A stretch of DNA of 64,000 nt from Terasakiella pusilla DSM 6293 (GCF_000688235.1 NZ_JHYO01000002.1:62001-126000), one strand, 5' to 3'; positions 8,859 through 18,077 are shown, counted from the first letter of the stretch. Program-made: numbers and translations. The notes: generated by a model from the letters alone, not told the origin.

Positions 8859-9625
8859 GCCAATTGACACATAAGGGCCGTGTGGTCCTTGTCAGTGGCG
8901 CAGGTAACGGCATCGGCGCGGCAATTACCGAAAGGTTTTGCCAAGCCGGTGCCACCGTCGCCCTGCTGGATATCAACGAAGCCCAAGTCAAAAGCAAAGC
9001 CGAAGAGCTGCGCGCCAAAGGCTATAGCGTTGCCTGGGCAACGGCAAATGTCGCGGATTTTGACCAATGTGAACAAGCCTATAACGCCTTGGTCGCTGAA
9101 GTCGGGCCGATTGATACCTTGATCAACAATGCGGGCATTTCGCCCAAAACGGACGGTCTGCCCATGCCGATCTGGAAGATGGACCCGAAAGAATGGACGG
9201 GTGTGGTGGATGTCAACTTAAACGGTGCATTTAACCTCGCGCGTTTGGCAAGTCCGTCCATGGTTGAAAACAAGTTTGGCCGCATCATCAATATGTCTTC
9301 CGTTGCCGCCAAAGCCTATCTGCCGCTTGTTGCTGCCCATTATAGTGCAACCAAGGCCGCCTTGATCGGCTTTACCCGCCATTTGGCAGGGGAGCTGGGC
9401 CAGTACGGCATCACGGTCAATGCCTTGGCACCGGGACGTATTGAAACCCCGATGCTGAAAATGGTTGCCCCGGAAGTTAATCAGCAAGCCGTGGATAACA
9501 CCGCCCTTGGCAGACTGGGTGCCCCGGAAGAAGTGGCCCACATGGCGTGCTATCTGACCAGTGATGAAAGTGCCTTTATTACGGGTCAGGTCGTGGATGT
9601 GGCTGGCGGTTGGTTGATGACCTAA
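8855..9625 (+). CDS. short-chain dehydrogenase/reductase (FabG-like)
   Basis: A 256-residue classical SDR. The NAD(P)-binding motif GAGNGIG sits at residues about 16-22, NNAG in the middle, and the catalytic Ser-Tyr-Lys set comprises NMSSVAAK then HYSATKAAL. The C-terminal end ITGQVVDVAGGW is typical. It overlaps the previous gene by 4 bp (ATGA). It likely oxidises or reduces a hydroxyl/keto group of the operon's substrate rather than serving fatty acid synthesis, given its neighbours. Confidence 0.9.
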   Translation: MSQLTHKGRVVLVSGAGNGIGAAITERFCQAGATVALLDINEAQVKSKAEELRAKGYSVAWATANVADFDQCEQAYNALVAEVGPIDTLINNAGISPKTDGLPMPIWKMDPKEWTGVVDVNLNGAFNLARLASPSMVENKFGRIINMSSVAAKAYLPLVAAHYSATKAALIGFTRHLAGELGQYGITVNALAPGRIETPMLKMVAPEVNQQAVDNTALGRLGAPEEVAHMACYLTSDESAFITGQVVDVAGGWLMT

Positions 9626-9678
9626 CGGCACCAGCCCGACATCGCCAAGCTTTAGACATTTAAATTTGTGAGTCTTTT

Positions 9679-10467
9679 ATGATTACAGGAAATACAAAGA
9701 TCGCCGCCATTATTGCGGACCCGATCAAACAGGTGAAGACCCCGCAAATGGTCAATCCTATTTTTGAAGAATTGGGCAGCGACACCTTGATGGTCCCCGT
9801 CCATGTCAGCGCGGACGATCTGTCCGGTGTCTGGTCCAGCCTGAAAGCGATTAAAAACTTTGAAGGCATGGTGGTGACGGTCCCGCACAAAACGACGGTC
9901 GCCGGATTGTGTGACGAGATCAGCGAAGCCGCCCAGATCGTCGGTGCGGTCAATGTGGTGACCAAGACAGCCAACGGTACCTTTAAGGGCGATATCCTTG
10001 ATGGTGAAGGGTTTCTGGCTGGATTGCTCAGCCAAGGCATTGATCCCAAAGACATGTCTGTGTTGTTGGTCGGGGCAGGCGGGGCAGGATCTGCCATTGC
10101 TTATGCTTTTGCAAAATATGGCATCAAGCATCTGACCATCGCCAACCGCACCATCAGCAAACCGCAGGATTTGATCAACCGCCTGCAAGCCAGCTTCCCG
10201 GATTTGAAGGCAGAGGCTGTGTCTAGGCCAGAAGGGCAGTTTGATCTGCTGGTGAACGCGACATCTTTGGGGATGGATGAAAATGATCCACTACCCGTTG
10301 AAGAAAGCGTGATTGCAAACTGTGACACAGTGGCGGAGATCATCATGAAACCGCAAATGACCCGCCTGTTGCAAACCGCACAGGATCAGGGCCGCAAAAT
10401 CCATTTCGGGGAACATATGTTGAAGTGCCAGTGCAAGCAAATGGCTGACTTCATTCTCTCAAATTAA
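9679..10467 (+). CDS. AroE-like (shikimate/quinate dehydrogenase family) oxidoreductase, divergent
   Basis: A 262-residue protein with the two AroE domains. The catalytic Lys is kept in VTVPHK and the NADP-binding loop is GAGGAGSA followed by ANRT. A Gln sits in the C-terminal GEHMLKCQCKQM. The N-terminal substrate motif, SxS in shikimate dehydrogenases, reads DPIKQVKTPQ here, and the usual NTD triad segment reads GDILDGEG, keeping Asp but losing Asn. The substrate pocket therefore differs from that of biosynthetic AroE. Inside a catabolic operon it is more likely a dehydrogenase for another cyclic hydroxy acid or alcohol. It is 53 bp from the SDR gene. Confidence 0.82.
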   Translation: MITGNTKIAAIIADPIKQVKTPQMVNPIFEELGSDTLMVPVHVSADDLSGVWSSLKAIKNFEGMVVTVPHKTTVAGLCDEISEAAQIVGAVNVVTKTANGTFKGDILDGEGFLAGLLSQGIDPKDMSVLLVGAGGAGSAIAYAFAKYGIKHLTIANRTISKPQDLINRLQASFPDLKAEAVSRPEGQFDLLVNATSLGMDENDPLPVEESVIANCDTVAEIIMKPQMTRLLQTAQDQGRKIHFGEHMLKCQCKQMADFILSN

Positions 10468-10488
10468 ATAAAAAACAGGACAAAATTC

Positions 10489-11928
10489 ATGTATAAAAAT
10501 TATGGCTTACTTATCGATGGTGTCTGGGCGCAAAGTGCAAGTGGTGAAACACTGGATGTGATCAGCCCGGCAACCGAACAAGTCATCGGCCAATTGCCAA
10601 AAGCCAATCAGGCAGAAGTTGATGCCGCCCTTAATAGTGCCCAAGCGGCCTTTAAAATCTGGCGTCATGAAAACCCGTGGGTGCGGTCCCAGAAACTGCG
10701 CAAAGCAGGTGATCTGTTGCGCGAACGTGCTCAAGAAATCGGTTTGATGATGTCTCACGAAACAGGCAAGCCGCTGGCTGAGTCTGTTGCAGAAATGAAC
10801 GCGGCGGCTGATCAGTTTGAATGGTATAGCGGCGAAACCATGCGCATCTATGGTCAGACGATCGAAGGACGTGACCAAAACACCCGCATGAAAGTCATCT
10901 ATCAGCCGGTTGGTGTGGTTGCGGCCTTTTCTGCATGGAACTTCCCGGCTTTGTTGCCTGCGCGTAAAATTGCGGCAGCCTTGGCAGCAGGTTGTTCCAT
11001 CGTCATTAAACCAGCCAGTGAAGCGCCGGGGTCTTGCCTTGCGATTGCGCAAGCTTGTTTGGATGCGGGCGTGGATAAGGGCGCGGTCAATGTTTTGACA
11101 GGTCAATCCAGCTTCCTGTCCGAAGCCTTGGTGAAGTCCGATATTACCAAAAAAGTGTCCCTGACCGGTTCAACCAACGTTGGTAAACTCTTGTTGCATA
11201 TGGCAGCAGACGGCATCAAAAAAGTGTCCATGGAACTGGGTGGTCATGCCCCCGTGGTGGTCTTTGCGGATGCTGATGGTGCTGAAGCAGCCAAGACGGT
11301 TGCGGCGTCCAAGTTTAGAAACTGCGGTCAGGTCTGCGTGTCCCCGACACGTTTTTATGTCCATGAAAGCCAGTATGATGCCTTTACCAAAGCCTTTGCC
11401 GACTATGCAAACAGCCTTGTGCTGGGCAATGGGGCCGAAGGGGTCGCAAACATTGGCCCGATGGTGAATAAACGCGGTCTGGAAAGTGCGTTGTCTTTGA
11501 TCGAAGATGCGGTATCGAAAGGCGCACGTGTCTTGGCAGGCGGCAAGCGCCCAGCAGATAAAGACACAGGTTTTTATCTGGAACCAACAGTGTTGGCAGA
11601 TGTACCGGATGACGCGCGCATTATGACGGAAGAACCGTTCGCCCCGATCGCACCGATCACTAAGTTTAGTGACTATGACGAGGTGATGGAACGTGCCAAT
11701 GGCCTGCCTTATGGCTTGGCGGCGTATCTGTTCTCCGACGATCTCAGCACCTCCACACGTGCGGCAGAAGATCTTGAAGCCGGTATGGTCGGCGTCAACG
11801 AAGTCTTGTTGGCCTCAGCGGAAATGCCGTTTGGCGGCGTGAAGGAAAGTGGTTTTGGTCGTGAAGGCGGTAGTCTGGGTATCCTTGAATATCTGGAAGC
11901 CAAGTTTATTAAGACCAAGTTGAAATAG
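10489..11928 (+). CDS. NAD(P)-dependent aldehyde dehydrogenase
   Basis: A 479-residue ALDH of the succinate-semialdehyde/betaine aldehyde dehydrogenase size class. It has FSAWNFPALLPARKIAAAL near residue 145, the base Glu in MELGG (about 247) and the catalytic Cys in NCGQVC (about 282). The C-terminal PFGGVKESGFGREGG is typical. It converts an aldehyde, probably produced by the GMC enzyme encoded next, to its acid. It lies 21 bp after the AroE-like gene. Confidence 0.92.
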   Translation: MYKNYGLLIDGVWAQSASGETLDVISPATEQVIGQLPKANQAEVDAALNSAQAAFKIWRHENPWVRSQKLRKAGDLLRERAQEIGLMMSHETGKPLAESVAEMNAAADQFEWYSGETMRIYGQTIEGRDQNTRMKVIYQPVGVVAAFSAWNFPALLPARKIAAALAAGCSIVIKPASEAPGSCLAIAQACLDAGVDKGAVNVLTGQSSFLSEALVKSDITKKVSLTGSTNVGKLLLHMAADGIKKVSMELGGHAPVVVFADADGAEAAKTVAASKFRNCGQVCVSPTRFYVHESQYDAFTKAFADYANSLVLGNGAEGVANIGPMVNKRGLESALSLIEDAVSKGARVLAGGKRPADKDTGFYLEPTVLADVPDDARIMTEEPFAPIAPITKFSDYDEVMERANGLPYGLAAYLFSDDLSTSTRAAEDLEAGMVGVNEVLLASAEMPFGGVKESGFGREGGSLGILEYLEAKFIKTKLK

Positions 11929-11938
11929 TCTGACATGT

Positions 11939-11975
11939 CCCCCCTTTACCTCATGATTGGGGAGGTGAAGGGGGG
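11939..11975 (+). terminator. large stem-loop between aldehyde dehydrogenase and GMC genes
   Basis: A 14-bp stem with one T-G pair: CCCCCCTTTACCTC (11939-11952) and GAGGTGAAGGGGGG (11962-11975) around a 9-nt loop. The T tract (TTTTT) starts only 12 bp later, so it may attenuate rather than end transcription. Confidence 0.5.
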
Positions 11976-12026
11976 ATCAGGGACTGTTTTTATAAGAAAT
12001 ACAACCTTTAAGGTTTTGAGTTTAAA

Positions 12027-13613
12027 ATGAACACTTATGATTATGTTATTGTCGGGGGCGGGACGGCGGGATGTATCCTCGCAAACCGACTAACAGCCTG
12101 TGGTAAATATAAGGTCCTGTTGCTGGAAGCGGGTGGGGAACCGCGCAGCATGTGGATTTCCATTCCGGCTGGATTTAGCAAGCTATTGACCAATAAAAAG
12201 TACAATTGGAACTTTAAGGTCGCACCGGAAGAAAACACCAAAAACCGTGAAATTGCGGTCCCCAGAGGTAAAGGTCTGGGCGGCTCTACACTGATCAACG
12301 GCATGATTTACGCGTGGGGGCAACGCGAAGATTATGACGCTTGGCAGGATATGGGCGCAGTGGGCTGGGGGTTTAAAGACGTTGAACCATATTTCCAAAA
12401 GCTGGAAACTTTCAGCGATGGCGCGCAGGGTCGTGGCAAAAAAGGCCCGATGAACATTGATCTGGTCCATGAACGCTTCCCGGTATCTTCTGCCTTTTTA
12501 GAGGCTGCGAAAGAACGCGGGCATCCGATTAATCCTGATTACAATAACGGCGATCAAAGCGGTTTCGGCTATTATCAAACCGCCATGAAAGGCGGCAAGC
12601 GTTGGAGCGTGGTTGATGGTTACCTGAAACCTGCGCGTAAACGGACAAACCTGCGTGTGGAAACCCATGCACTTGTGCAAGACCTTGATATTGAAGGTAA
12701 AAAATGCGTCGGCGTGACCTATCTGCAAAATGGTCAGCGTAAATCGGTTAAAGCCAACAAAGAAGTGATCATGGCCGCGGGCGCTATCCAGACCCCGCAG
12801 TTGTTGGAACTGTCAGGCATCGGTTCGCCTGACTTGCTAAAATCCCACGGGATTGAGGTCAAACATGATCTGGCCCGCGTTGGTGAAAACTATATCGACC
12901 ATTTTGCCACCCGTATGAACTGGCGTGTCAAAAATACGGTGACGTTAAACGAAATGGCGCGTGGCTGGCGTCTGGGCCTTGAAGTTGCCAAATACTATAC
13001 CCAGAAGAAAGGGATTTTGACACTGGGCACAGGATTGGTGCATGGGTTTGTGAAAACCAAGCCCGTATTTAAGACACCGGATGTGCAGTACTTTTTTGTC
13101 CATGCAAGTTACGCCAATGCCGCAGAGCGCAAATTGGATAAAGCACCGGGCATGACCATTGGGGTGACCCAATTGCGCCCTGAATCGCAAGGCAGTATCC
13201 ACATTCAATCCCCACGCCCTGACATGATGCCGGCGATTAAGCCGAACTTTTTGTCTGTGGAAGAAGATCGTCGCTCCATAGTGGAGGGTATGAAAATGGC
13301 GCGTGACATCGTCCGGGCGTCCAAAATGTCGCATTTTGTGGACTATGAACTTTGCCCCGGTAAAAACGTGCAAAGTGATGACGAATGGTTGGACTTTGCC
13401 CGCGGCAATGGTCAGACGATTTATCACCCGATTGCCACCTGTCGTATGGGCACGGATGATCAAGCGGTTGTAGATACTAAGCTGAAGGTCAAAGGGTTGG
13501 ACGGCTTGCGCATCGTTGATGCCTCCGTCATGCCAAAGATGGTATCGGGTAACACGCAAGCAGCGGTGATGATGGTGGCGGAAAAAGCCTCTGACCTGAT
13601 CCTCAACGACTAA
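12027..13613 (+). CDS. GMC-family FAD-dependent alcohol oxidoreductase
   Basis: A 528-residue GMC flavoprotein, close in layout to choline and other alcohol dehydrogenases. The FAD motif VGGGTAGCILANRL is at the N terminus, the GMC signature region is RGKGLGGSTLINGMIY, and the active-site His lies in YHPIATCRMG (about 466). GNTQAAVMMVAEKASDLI is at the C terminus. It probably oxidises a primary alcohol to the aldehyde taken on by the neighbouring ALDH, passing electrons to quinone or a soluble carrier. It is separated from the ALDH gene by 98 bp holding a stem-loop. Confidence 0.9.
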   Translation: MNTYDYVIVGGGTAGCILANRLTACGKYKVLLLEAGGEPRSMWISIPAGFSKLLTNKKYNWNFKVAPEENTKNREIAVPRGKGLGGSTLINGMIYAWGQREDYDAWQDMGAVGWGFKDVEPYFQKLETFSDGAQGRGKKGPMNIDLVHERFPVSSAFLEAAKERGHPINPDYNNGDQSGFGYYQTAMKGGKRWSVVDGYLKPARKRTNLRVETHALVQDLDIEGKKCVGVTYLQNGQRKSVKANKEVIMAAGAIQTPQLLELSGIGSPDLLKSHGIEVKHDLARVGENYIDHFATRMNWRVKNTVTLNEMARGWRLGLEVAKYYTQKKGILTLGTGLVHGFVKTKPVFKTPDVQYFFVHASYANAAERKLDKAPGMTIGVTQLRPESQGSIHIQSPRPDMMPAIKPNFLSVEEDRRSIVEGMKMARDIVRASKMSHFVDYELCPGKNVQSDDEWLDFARGNGQTIYHPIATCRMGTDDQAVVDTKLKVKGLDGLRIVDASVMPKMVSGNTQAAVMMVAEKASDLILND

Positions 13614-13639
13614 CCAACATCCAAGGATGGGGAAAGACA

Positions 13640-14122
13640 ATGATCCCAAGGATTGCTGAGGCACCAAGTCTGGAACAGGCTTATGTGGACTTTCTCAAGG
13701 GGCTGAAACACAGCGGGTTTGAAGGACAGATCCACACAGACTATGCAGATCGGGTGGTGTTAAGTACGGACAATAGTATTTATCAGCGCCAACCGCAGGC
13801 CGTTGTCTATCCCCGTCATCGTGATGATGTGGTCAAGCTCTGTACCCTGTTGGGAGACCCGCGCTTTCGTCGCGTGGTCGTGGCCCCGCGTGGGGGCGGC
13901 ACGGGGACAAACGGGCAATCCTTAAGTGACGGGATCATTGTTGACCTGTCACGCCACATGAACCAAATCCTGGAATTCAACCCCGATGAACGCTGGGTTC
14001 GGGTGCAAAGCGGGGTGGTGAAAGATCAGCTCAACGCGTTTGTGAAATCCCATGGGTTATTTTTCGCACCGGAACTATCCACCAGCAACCGCGCGACCAT
14101 CGGCGGCATGATGACCACTTGA
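13640..14122 (+). pseudogene. truncated YdiJ-type FAD/Fe-S oxidoreductase (N-terminal fragment)
   Basis: The 160 residues match the start of YdiJ-type FAD-linked oxidases, about 1000 residues in full: MIPRIAEAPSL at the start, STDNSIYQ, then the PP-loop PRGGGTGTNGQSL and FFAPELSTSNRATIGGMM. It stops two codons later, where the family continues N-T-D-A-S-G. The remaining FAD domain, the Fe-S domain and the cap are absent; the next 160 bp show no YdiJ sequence. A proper ribosome site (GGGGAAAG) precedes the ATG. It is a remnant left by deletion or insertion at 14122 and is unlikely to be functional. Confidence 0.85.
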
Positions 14123-14282
14123 ATTGTTTCGGTGCGAAAAAGTTTTCTCCGATGATTTATAAAGAGCTTTTGACGTTGAAGGCTCGATAAGAATAAGGAG
14201 GGAGTGTAGCTCCCGCATTGTGCGGCGTGGACCGTCTTCACCTATCTATTTCAGACATGAACTCCCGTTGCCTCAAAGACTG

Positions 14283-15089
14283 TCAGGGTATCGCCTGCTG
14301 CCCCAGTATTTCTTGCAGACGCCCGCTTTCTTTGAGGGTTTTTAGCCCCTGATCCAGCTTTTCGCAAAAATAAGGCGCGTCCTTATGCCGTTTGCTAAAG
14401 GCGACATAAATATCGCTATGTTCCCCGTCAAAAGCGCGCTTGATTTTATGGCTGCCGGGAATGGTGGGAAGTGTGTATTGGGCAATGGCGTCAAACATGA
14501 TGATGGTATCTAGCCGCCCGACCAGCAACATTCTGATCAAGGCGGTTTGGTTGGAGACGGCGTATTTTTCAACACCAAGGTTTGACAGGATATAGGGGCC
14601 ATATTCATAGCCAATAATAAGGCCAACCCTTTCACCAGAATTTAGGTTTTTGAAGTTTTGTGCCGTTAAGGGCTTATCTTCATGGATGTAATAGGCCGTG
14701 GTGGCTTTGAACAGGCGTTCTTTACAAAAGAGAAAATTGCGTTCTGTCGAAGGTTGTTTGGTTACGTTAAAGACACCAACGTAGGTACCGTTTTGCGTGG
14801 CAATTAATTGACGGGCGTAAGGGGCAACAACGTATTTTACCTCGATCCCTTGGCTTTTATATGCCTCCCGCACGATTTGGTTGGACAGGCCGGTTCCGTC
14901 TGCTTTTGAAAAAGGCGGCCAGCTGTTTTCAGCAGCGAGTGTCACTTCTGTCAGATCATTAGCGGCAGTCGCAGGCAAAGAGACGGCGCACAGGACCAAA
15001 GCCAAAGCGTAGGTGGTGGCTACGCAAGCCTTGTTCAAAAAACACTTCAGGCTGATATGTTTTCGTAGAGGTGCGAAAAGTAAAGGCAT
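14283..15089 (-). CDS. exported solute-binding protein (PBPb/SBP_bac_3 type)
   Basis: A 268-residue protein with a signal peptide ending about residue 43 (SLPATAANDL). A small amino-acid-binding-protein fold follows (VTLAAENSWPPFSKADG, then the paired lobe ending LQEILGQQ). No transporter genes accompany it, so it is an orphan receptor-like protein of the kind common in marine alphaproteobacteria; the ligand is unknown. The first ATG of the frame is used; the next internal Met lies well inside the mature domain. It is convergent with the ydiJ remnant. Confidence 0.8.
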   Translation of the reverse strand: MPLLFAPLRKHISLKCFLNKACVATTYALALVLCAVSLPATAANDLTEVTLAAENSWPPFSKADGTGLSNQIVREAYKSQGIEVKYVVAPYARQLIATQNGTYVGVFNVTKQPSTERNFLFCKERLFKATTAYYIHEDKPLTAQNFKNLNSGERVGLIIGYEYGPYILSNLGVEKYAVSNQTALIRMLLVGRLDTIIMFDAIAQYTLPTIPGSHKIKRAFDGEHSDIYVAFSKRHKDAPYFCEKLDQGLKTLKESGRLQEILGQQAIP

Positions 15090-15262
15090 GTTTCAGTACA
15101 AACAAATAAAATGCTGCGCGTGCGAAGAAGATACCACATGCAAGCGCTTATCGGAATAACTGAAAAACATAATATGCATTTTTTCGCAGTGTTTTACCCC
15201 AGATGTCACCGATTTCAGGGCAATGAGGGCGGGTTCTCAGGAGAGGTCCGCCCTGCGTGACT

Positions 15263-15808
15263 TTAATATGTCGGTTGTGCGACGTTGATCCCTTGCTTTT
15301 TCAAGTTCTCAGTGAGGACAGCGTTGTAAGCGGCCAAACGATCCAGTGTGCCTTGCTCCTGCAGCTTTTTTGTTTCGCGTTTTACAACAGCCATGACGTT
15401 GGCGGGTGATGCCATGTTGCTATCATAATACGCCTGAATGGCATTGCCCACGGCAAAGTAAAATGTGGAGATCTGCGACAGTAAAGTGGGGTCGATCTCA
15501 AAAACCGAGTCCGTATATTTGGAAGCTTGAAAGACATAGTCATTCAACTTAATGCCTGCCAAATGTTCCTTGTAAACGTAAGGCTTCCCCTCGACTTTAT
15601 CGATGTATTTTTGCATGTTTGCGGCGTTGAATTCCAGCTCCTGATGCATCGATTCAGCGAGGTAGTATGTCCCGCGATCAGATTCCACCAACGTCAGTTT
15701 GACAGCTACATCAAAACCGACCACAGCCGCCAGATAGACCCCAACAACAGTGGAGGCAACCGCCAAAAAATGCCCGACCCAATAGGGAAGCGAACGAATA
15801 TCACTCAT
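15263..15808 (-). CDS. small membrane-anchored protein of unknown function
   Basis: I do not recognise a family. The 181-residue product has one N-terminal membrane segment (residues about 8-32, WVGHFLAVASTVVGVYLAAVV) and a soluble, largely helical remainder with many charged residues. The frame opens 24 codons upstream, but ATG 15808 has GGAGAT at good spacing. It is monocistronic, reading away from the IS relic. The absence of Cys and its topology would fit a periplasmic domain. Confidence 0.65.
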   Translation of the reverse strand: MSDIRSLPYWVGHFLAVASTVVGVYLAAVVGFDVAVKLTLVESDRGTYYLAESMHQELEFNAANMQKYIDKVEGKPYVYKEHLAGIKLNDYVFQASKYTDSVFEIDPTLLSQISTFYFAVGNAIQAYYDSNMASPANVMAVVKRETKKLQEQGTLDRLAAYNAVLTENLKKQGINVAQPTY

Positions 15809-16411
15809 ATATTTTATCTCCTGCAGGGGATTTAGAAAGAACAGGCCATAAGAGGAGGGGGGAGGGGTGTTTTTGACCAACTAGATGCACTACTTTAGAG
15901 GAGGCGGTAGGGTGTTATCAAGTAAAAAGACTAGCCTCAGGGCCCTTTAATTTTTTGGCATACATAGCCTTAGTTGTTATTCATTTCTCTCAGGAGGACC
16001 TGTTGATGAATGATCATTTTTGACTGAGTGACGCGTAACTCAAACGTATTCAGTCCTATCTTTCTTTAATCCCACAGTGTTCCTCGTTTGGCTGATCAAC
16101 GTGTGATCTCTGGAATTATTCATGTATTGAAACGTGGCCTTCAATGTCGGGATGCTCCTAAAGAATATGGTTTGGGAAGCTCAAGGATGTCGATGTGTAA
16201 CGACCCGATATGACCGTTGTACTCAGACGTTCTTTGCAACAATCTGCATAGCTGTATCTATGATCTTTTAACTTGATCAATATGCTTTAATTATCAATTA
16301 AAGATTGCAAATGGAAGGGCGCAATCAATGCTTTGTTTAAGCTTTGTAAAGTGTTATAGCGGTTACTCAAATTGTATCTTTTTTGATTAAAAAATAAATG
16401 TGGTCCGTTCT
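15809..16411. other. gene-poor, AT-rich stretch with IS remnant
   Basis: No intact gene lies in these 600 bases. The part 16006-16170 is a decayed IS5-type transposase start. The flanks 15809-16005 and 16171-16411 show no recognisable coding sequence, terminal repeat pair or RNA gene. Base composition falls from about 16250 onward, continuing into the next gene. Confidence 0.6.
16006..16170 (+). mobile_element. degenerate IS5-family (IS427-like) transposase N-terminal relic
   Basis: From ATG 16006 the frame reads MNDHF-stop-LSDA-stop-LKRIQSYLSLIP, the usual opening of IS5-family transposases with Trp and Gln codons turned into stops. After a one-base shift near 16082 the next frame reads ADQRVISGIIHVLKRGLQ and then RDAPKEYG, the conserved core of the same family. 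An AGGAGG ribosome site precedes the ATG. Only about 55 codons remain; no DDE domain or terminal repeats were found, so it is inactive. Confidence 0.75.
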
Positions 16412-17372
16412 ATGAATTGGGTTAATCTCAAAAACGCTATTTTATATGTAATATGCAGCATTATAGTTGCTCTTGTTATTGTTGAAATTATTTTACGTTT
16501 GATCCCCCCCCTTTTCAACGAGTAACGGGGCAGGGATAGGGACAGCCTGGCATGCTGAATATTGGCATCCTGTTAATCAGCAAGGTTACCGCGACGACAA
16601 TGTAGCTATTGATCCCAGTAAAAAACTTTTGGTTTCGTTAGGGGATTCATTTACTGCAGGACACGGAGTCCATTTCGAGGAAACTTATACATACCGCCTC
16701 AGAAAAACTTTAGGGGATAGGTATAATGTGATTAATTTGGGGCAGAACGGTGCGTCCACCTCTCGCGAGAAGCAAAATTATATGCGATTTATTGATAGCT
16801 TCGGGCAACAGCCTGACGTCCTCATTTTTCAATATTTTGGCAATGACATAGAAGATTTCTTAGATACAAGCCATTGTCGTTTCAGTCGAACGTCCGTGAG
16901 TAATTTTATTATCAAGTTTAGTTATATCTATAGCTTGGTGGATACGATATTTTTGCAGAAAGAGTTTGGCTCTTGTTACAGAGAGGCGTTGAGGAACGCT
17001 TATATGGATGATGGTCTATTTGAGAAACATAAACGTCAGATCAAAGACCTTATGAGGGTCATTCAGTCGCACAATAGTAAAGTGATCTTTGTTGTTTTTC
17101 CTTTCCTCCACAATGAAACAGAGATTTTGAATTCGGCCAAGTTGTATGTAGAGAAATTAGATGGGCTTTATCAAACGTTTTGTCAAAAAGGAGATTGGTT
17201 CTACGATGTATCTCATGCCGCGCTGTCTCTAAAGACAAGTGAACGTGTCGCTAATTTTATGGATGCGCATCCGTCCTCTAAACTTCATAGGCTTGTAGCT
17301 AATGAACTAGAGAAAATGGTGGCTTCTGCTGAGGCGGGCGGTGACGTAGATGGTGCTTACACTTGTAAATAA
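16412..17372 (+). CDS. membrane-anchored SGNH/GDSL hydrolase-like protein, interrupted by a frameshift at a C8 tract
   Basis: Two frames join at eight C (16504-16511). From ATG 16412 a membrane anchor is read (AILYVICSIIVALVIVEIIL) that ends at TAA 16523-16525. Removing one C would join it to the frame running 16503-17372, giving 319 residues. The second part has SGNH blocks: LGDSFTAGHGV (nucleophile Ser), NLGQNGAST, YFGNDIED and the C-terminal DAHPS with the catalytic Asp-His pair. Such proteins deacylate or acylate surface glycans or lipids. As given, the anchor and enzyme are out of frame; a start at TTG 16629 would lack the anchor. Phase variation or a one-base sequence error are both possible. 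The gene is much richer in AT than its neighbours, suggesting transfer. Confidence 0.7.
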
Positions 17373-17617
17373 GTTCATGTGTTCTTCTTAAAACCGACTT
17401 GCACCAAGCTGGCTGATGTCGATCCGGTTTTCTTCACCGCACAAGATGTTTGCCACGACTTCCCCACGAAGCCTTGATGGTTGAAATCATCATTACGGCA
17501 GCTTGTGACTAAGGTTTCAAAACCTTTTTCAAGTTTCAGAAAAGGTCTTGCTTTGGCGAGGCTTTTTTTGTGCGCAGGGACCAAATTTCTAAGGTTCATT
17601 CTTGCATTTTATTGATA

Positions 17618-17632
17618 TGTTATAATATAACA
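17618..17632 (+). promoter_or_regulatory. Zur box (zinc-responsive operator) before hisI
   Basis: Perfect odd palindrome TGTTATA-A-TATAACA, the core consensus of proteobacterial Zur sites, 37 bp before the hisI ATG. It covers a candidate -10 (TATAAC 17626-17631) whose -35 TTGCAT is at 17602-17607 with 18-bp spacing, so bound Zur would block transcription when zinc is plentiful. Confidence 0.8.
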
Positions 17633-17669
17633 ATGCTTAGCGAGCTAATCTTTAAAGTAGGATTTTAGT

Positions 17670-18077
17670 ATGAATATGTCGTCTGAAGGATCGCCGGACT
17701 TTCTTTCATCCCTTCGTTTTAACAGTGAGGGATTGATCCCTGCGATTGCGCAGCAACATGATACGGGAGAAGTTTTGATGGTCGCCTGGATGAATGAGGA
17801 GGCGGTGGCAGAGACGATCGAGACGGGGCGGGTGTGCTATTTCTCGCGTTCGCGGCAGAAACTGTGGCGCAAGGGAGAAAGTTCCGGTCAACAGCAGCAA
17901 GTGATTGATCTGCGCACGGACTGTGATGCTGATGTGATCCTTGTGAAAGTCGATCAAACGGGTGTGGCCTGTCACACAGGGCGGCGCAGTTGTTTTTCCT
18001 GGGCGGAACGTGAGGGGAAGATGGACGTGGTTGAAGACGTCGTGATCTCCCCAGAAAAACTCTACAGCAACGTATAA
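17670..18077 (+). CDS. hisI: phosphoribosyl-AMP cyclohydrolase, probably the Zur-regulated paralogue
   Basis: A 135-residue HisI: third step of histidine synthesis, hydrolysis of phosphoribosyl-AMP. Visible are [29 protein letters not shown] and the metal region [13 protein letters not shown] followed by [12 protein letters not shown]. All three zinc-ligand cysteines of the family are present, so it is not a zinc-free variant by that criterion. No other his gene is nearby. The Zur box upstream and the DUF1826 gene 11 bp downstream match the known zinc-starvation gene sets in which a spare hisI is induced. AGGA precedes the ATG. Confidence 0.9.
   Translation: MNMSSEGSPDFLSSLRFNSEGLIPAIAQQHDTGEVLMVAWMNEEAVAETIETGRVCYFSRSRQKLWRKGESSGQQQQVIDLRTDCDADVILVKVDQTGVACHTGRRSCFSWAEREGKMDVVEDVVISPEKLYSNV

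Noticed and set aside
14200..14214. GGGAG-TGTAG-CTCCC hairpin downstream of the ydiJ remnant
   Set aside because: Short stem without T run; too weak to call a terminator or an insertion end.
15226..15254. AGGGCGG/CCGCCCT stem after the 15263-15808 gene
   Set aside because: A 7-bp stem but no T run on the minus strand; terminator function not supported.
17375..17599. Minus-strand open frame of 74 codons between the SGNH gene and hisI
   Set aside because: No ribosome site, no recognisable motif; the stretch looks non-coding. It could be part of an old element but I cannot support that.
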